A stretch of DNA of 64,000 nucleotides. Origin: Sipunculus nudus. Taxonomy: Eukaryota; Annelida; Sipuncula; Golfingiida; Sipunculidae. The stretch's first letter is position 1; every line of letters starts with the position of its first letter. The stretch lies in assembly GCA_026874595.1 (NCBI GenBank), contig CM049306.1:45634019-45698018 (forward strand). The letters run 5' to 3'. The translations under genes were made by a program, and so were the position numbers. This document shows positions 60,393 to 64,000 of the stretch, in pieces. The notes under the pieces were generated by a model that saw nothing but the letters and a program-made list of their open reading frames with translations, was not told the origin of the DNA and did not search any database.

Positions 60393-60930
60393 TAGTCCGT
60401 TTCACCACCTGCTGTCCACCTGTTTTTTGTTGATAATTTTCTCAAAAGTTTATATTTTTTAATAATGCCCAAGAAAATAAAATATGGAAGTGACAACCTA
60501 ATATGGCAATTAACAATTTTACAATAAATCCACCGTTTATGTTTCACAACATTTTAATCTCTTCACCATGATCTGGCAGATATGATGTTTCCCTCCATAA
60601 GTAGCCATCTTTATTTTAGCTGGTTATATTTTTTAGAGTGTTTACATGAGATCATCCAATCAGCAGCTGTCAGTTGAGGCTGTTTTTGCATGTGACCAAT
60701 GACCTTGACCGCCATAAATCGGTCTGATATGTTGTAAAATGTAGACTGATTTCTCATATTTTCAAATAATTCTGTTTCTTAAATACGGTGTAAGGTAGGT
60801 ATTTATTTACCTTGTTGAAAATTAGGTCCTTTAATCCTCTACTCTCCACTATTATTGTTTCCCTTGAAATGTAACTAATAAAAATTTTCATAGCAAAAAA
60901 CAGGTGGACATGAGGGGATGAAACGGACTA
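60393..60930. mobile_element. 538-bp MITE with 37-bp TIRs and TA target duplication
   Basis: The left end TAGTCCGTTTCACCACCTGC, then TGTCCACCTGTTTTTTG, is matched on the opposite strand by the right end TAGTCCGTTTCATCCCCTCA, then TGTCCACCTGTTTTTTG: 37 positions with 4 mismatches. TA stands directly outside both ends (60391-60392 and 60931-60932), as for Tc1/mariner-type insertions. There is no transposase frame; the 75-codon minus frame crossing the left TIR is accidental. Confidence 0.88.
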
Positions 60931-63900
60931 TAGTAATTACTGATTCTGTCTAAACACTTTAAGGCAGCCCTTGACCCTACACTCAAAATCAGTTCCTGCA
61001 TCTCAAACAGAAGTACAGTTTTTGAGTCTGCACTAGACTAGATATCAAATATGGCTGATTTTCAAAAACAGACCTCCATGCACAAGGAGTCATAGGTGAC
61101 CTGGCATTTACTTATGACCTTCATCTAATTACAAAGGTTGTACACTTCATAGCCAATTCATCATAATCACTCCATCAAGGAAAGTTCTGAACCAACATCT
61201 GCTCAACGATTGTAAACATCTATTTTTATCTGACCTATTTATCAGTTAAAATGTCAATAAAGAGATGACCAATACAATTTGTAGTGATGTTGTCCAATAC
61301 ATATTTATACTATACGTAAAACCTTGTCATGAAGTAATTTTTATGCAAGATGATATGGACATTTTTATTCCAACTCCAAAGTCTAAAGCAATTACTTAAA
61401 TAATTGAGGGCATAGGCCTTTGCTATCAGTGATATTTTAGTAATTGAAAAGGAATCTCCTTGTATTTAAATTGATGCCTTAAAATGTCTGCTTTTTTAAA
61501 GATACACATACATATCTACACATACTTAAATGCCACTTCAAAATACCCTTTCTTCCTCCTAATCAAAATTTGCAAGTATCCCCTTAACACATGCCAGACA
61601 TGTTTGAGTAAAATTTTAACAGTCTACTATAAAATTTTAACAGTCTCCTATAAAATGTTGATTGATTAATGACAAGGGGTATTCTAAATAAAAAAAACTT
61701 TGCTCACACAAACATACACAATAACAGGCTCGGACCTATATCCACAATTAAATGACAATTTGATGGCTTAGTGATACAGCAGGAAATCCATAAAACCTAA
61801 TAATTAATAGAAAGAACAAAAAATTAATTTTCACAGCAAACAAAACAAAGTTAGTATATCAGGTGTGGTGGGGTATAATTAACCTGAGCTCATCCCTGAA
61901 GCAATCCTCAACCAGCTGAACTGCAGTGGTGACAGTAGGCGGGCAGCTCTGACTGCGACAATTAACAATACATCATCAAGATATCTGGTTTCAACTGGCT
62001 TGAGTAACCATTTAATCAGAAATGTACTTTGCCAGGACTAGCTTCATATCTCTTTTCTAGCTTTACAACATTTAATCAGACTTTTTTATTGAATTTTTGC
62101 TTTTTGTTGGGAATGGCTTGGTATAATTTAACCTCCTTTTTAATTTTAAGATGACATATTTGTTGAAGTGTTTTATTTTTCCCACCTCTATGGACTTTTT
62201 TATTTGCTTTTTTTTAGCTGTTTCTACATCTGTAAGCTGATAACACAGGTTTCCCTGATGAACAGTGTGAATATCATGTTTATCGTACATGTTAAATAAA
62301 AAAACTTTTTTCTTCCTTTTTTTTATTTCTTATTTTTTAATTTAATCTCCATTTACTGATGCATGTATAGAAAGCTGTAACCTGTTACTTTTATCCATGG
62401 AAAATAAGAAATACCTTTTTTTAACATTTTATTTATATTAAAAAAAACACAAGTTACATCAGTAACATGATCAGTTTTAACATGGTCTTGAGTTACCCTG
62501 AGTTTTATGATGCTTAAACTTAAACTGCCCAAGAAATCAAGCTTATTAAAACTGGACAGTTTGTGAGCACTCAAATATGTCTGTGGATACAGTCTTGGTT
62601 AATATCTCTGACAAACTAATATAAATTATTTAACCTGAGTAAAAAAAGCCAGAGTATGTACCCACCATCCTTTTCAAATTGGACAAAAATTTACAAATAT
62701 ATGGAATCAGATTGAGGGAAAGCATCTACCACATGATAAGTTTTGAAGATACAAAATCAATATTACTGCTTTTGCCACACAAACCAATTCAAGGAGTTTA
62801 ATAAACTTAAACTGGATTCCTTTTAAATTTTCCTTTAAAAATGAAAACCCCAAGGAAACTAGTAACTATTCTTTCAGCTTATATTTTATCAAATGGCACA
62901 GATATATACATTTTAATAATTCAAGCATGAGAAAACATGTCTGTGGAAACTGGGAAAAAATGTAGAAAAAAAGGGCACTTTATGAATTATTATAATTTAA
63001 TACCCTCCCTTTGGACTTATTTTGTCCTGAAAAATCAAATGAACGCTACATACATTATTTAAAACCTGTCTGCAAATATAGACCAAACAGCCTTTGAAAA
63101 TTAGCAAGGGTAATCCCAGGTAGTAGCTACTACATGAACAGAGTTGTTATTAAGGCCATTGAGTCAACAGGTCTCCCCCCAGAAGACCTCTGCCCCCAGA
63201 ACAACCACAGCTGTAACTCCATGTAACCCTAGCTCTATCAACTTAGCCATGATTACCAAAAGCACAGTTTAATCTCATCAAATTCCTATATTTATGCATC
63301 CCCCATCCCTCCTCTTATTTTCTTTGATGCATCCCATTCTATATTCAAATGTGCATGAGGTTACAGTGTACTCAGCCTCTGGTGCCATGCTGGTCACTTT
63401 GAAAGGCCTTTGACAAGTCCTGCCTTGAATTTTGAAAATAGTCACTTTTCCCTAACACAGGTGGCAGCACCTGCTATTCTATTACCTCATCTTCTATATG
63501 TACATGAGATGCTAGTTTTCCACGATTTGCTATTTTGCATGTGCTCTGAACTAGTGGTGATATCCAATAATTAATGTCTTACACTGATGTATATAAGCTG
63601 CATTCAGTGTGGGGTGAAACAGAAACAATGATGGTAACTTATAATGAGAAATATATGTAACAAATAAGGAACAGTCACCTCTCATACTGTACAAGTTCTC
63701 ACACGTGATGTGAAGACAAATGATCTTACAATAAGACACATGTCACAATACTTTCTTCAAAGTACAATTAATGAAACATTATAAGTATTTTATATATTTG
63801 TATCCAAGCTAATTTTCTAACTAGTTTATAGGAATGCAAGCAAACTTGCCGTCATAAAATTTAATTCAAAACCACAAATGAAATTTATTTCTTGGAAATA

Positions 63901-64000
63901 TGAAGAGCTATTCAGCACACATTACTGAAAAAATTAAACATTTTATCTTGCATGCCTCATTAACATAACCCTAGGCAATTCAATAAATACTAATTGTAGC
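60931..64000. other. Upstream MCMBP intron or beyond, no exon confirmed
   Basis: No supported exon. A GC-richer 69-nt segment at 61884-61952 (minus) is flanked by AG and GT but has an in-frame stop in the phase MCMBP would need. Frames of 60-73 codons on either strand lack support. A GC-richer patch near 63160-63240 has no splice context. Confidence 0.4.

Noticed and set aside
61884-61952. Regular coding exon of MCMBP
   Set aside because: It has TGA in the phase needed by the next exon, and its other readings do not fit the family at that place.

Overview
This is an AT-rich stretch of an animal nuclear genome. It has few exons, many simple repeats and many diverged dispersed repeats. The repeat mix suggests a marine invertebrate, most likely a mollusc: long (AT)n arrays, a tRNA-headed SINE with a central block resembling the MetaSINE domain, units ending in runs of GACGGACAGACGG-type words, and many long G or C homopolymers. 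That taxonomic call is inference; no marker gene fixes the species. There is no bacterial-style gene layout, and most open frames are chance readings through repeats.

The one gene identified with confidence is on the minus strand in the right third. Three spliced exons (59305-59469, 52045-52133, 46207-46315) join in frame with clean GT/AG borders and encode the C-terminal 120 residues of the MCM-binding protein MCMBP, ending at a TAG. The introns are about 7.2 and 5.7 kb. The rest of the gene should lie beyond 59469, mostly outside the window. The introns carry two minisatellites, several dispersed repeats, a 538-bp MITE upstream of the first visible exon, and an unusually repeat-free, TAATTA-rich block (47400-48760) that may be regulatory.

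Left and centre (1-46200) hold no recognised gene. Three GC-richer islands could be exons: 13584-13869 (+), a possible first coding exon with a signal peptide; 30424-30675 (-); and 36443-36773 (-). I recognise none of them by family and all remain tentative.

The rest is repeats. There is a long repeat pair (1794-3100 and 20731-21660), a 0.6-kb pair (42130-42780 and 54805-55430) and a 0.5-kb pair with internal periodicity (43610-44125 and 50790-51260). There are also two tRNA-derived SINE-like units, MITE-like elements, a polypurine minisatellite, and a CpG-rich 475-bp element at 33161-33635 built from repeated GCGCGC words with near-terminal inverted repeats. No CRISPR array, operon, tRNA gene or rRNA gene was seen.
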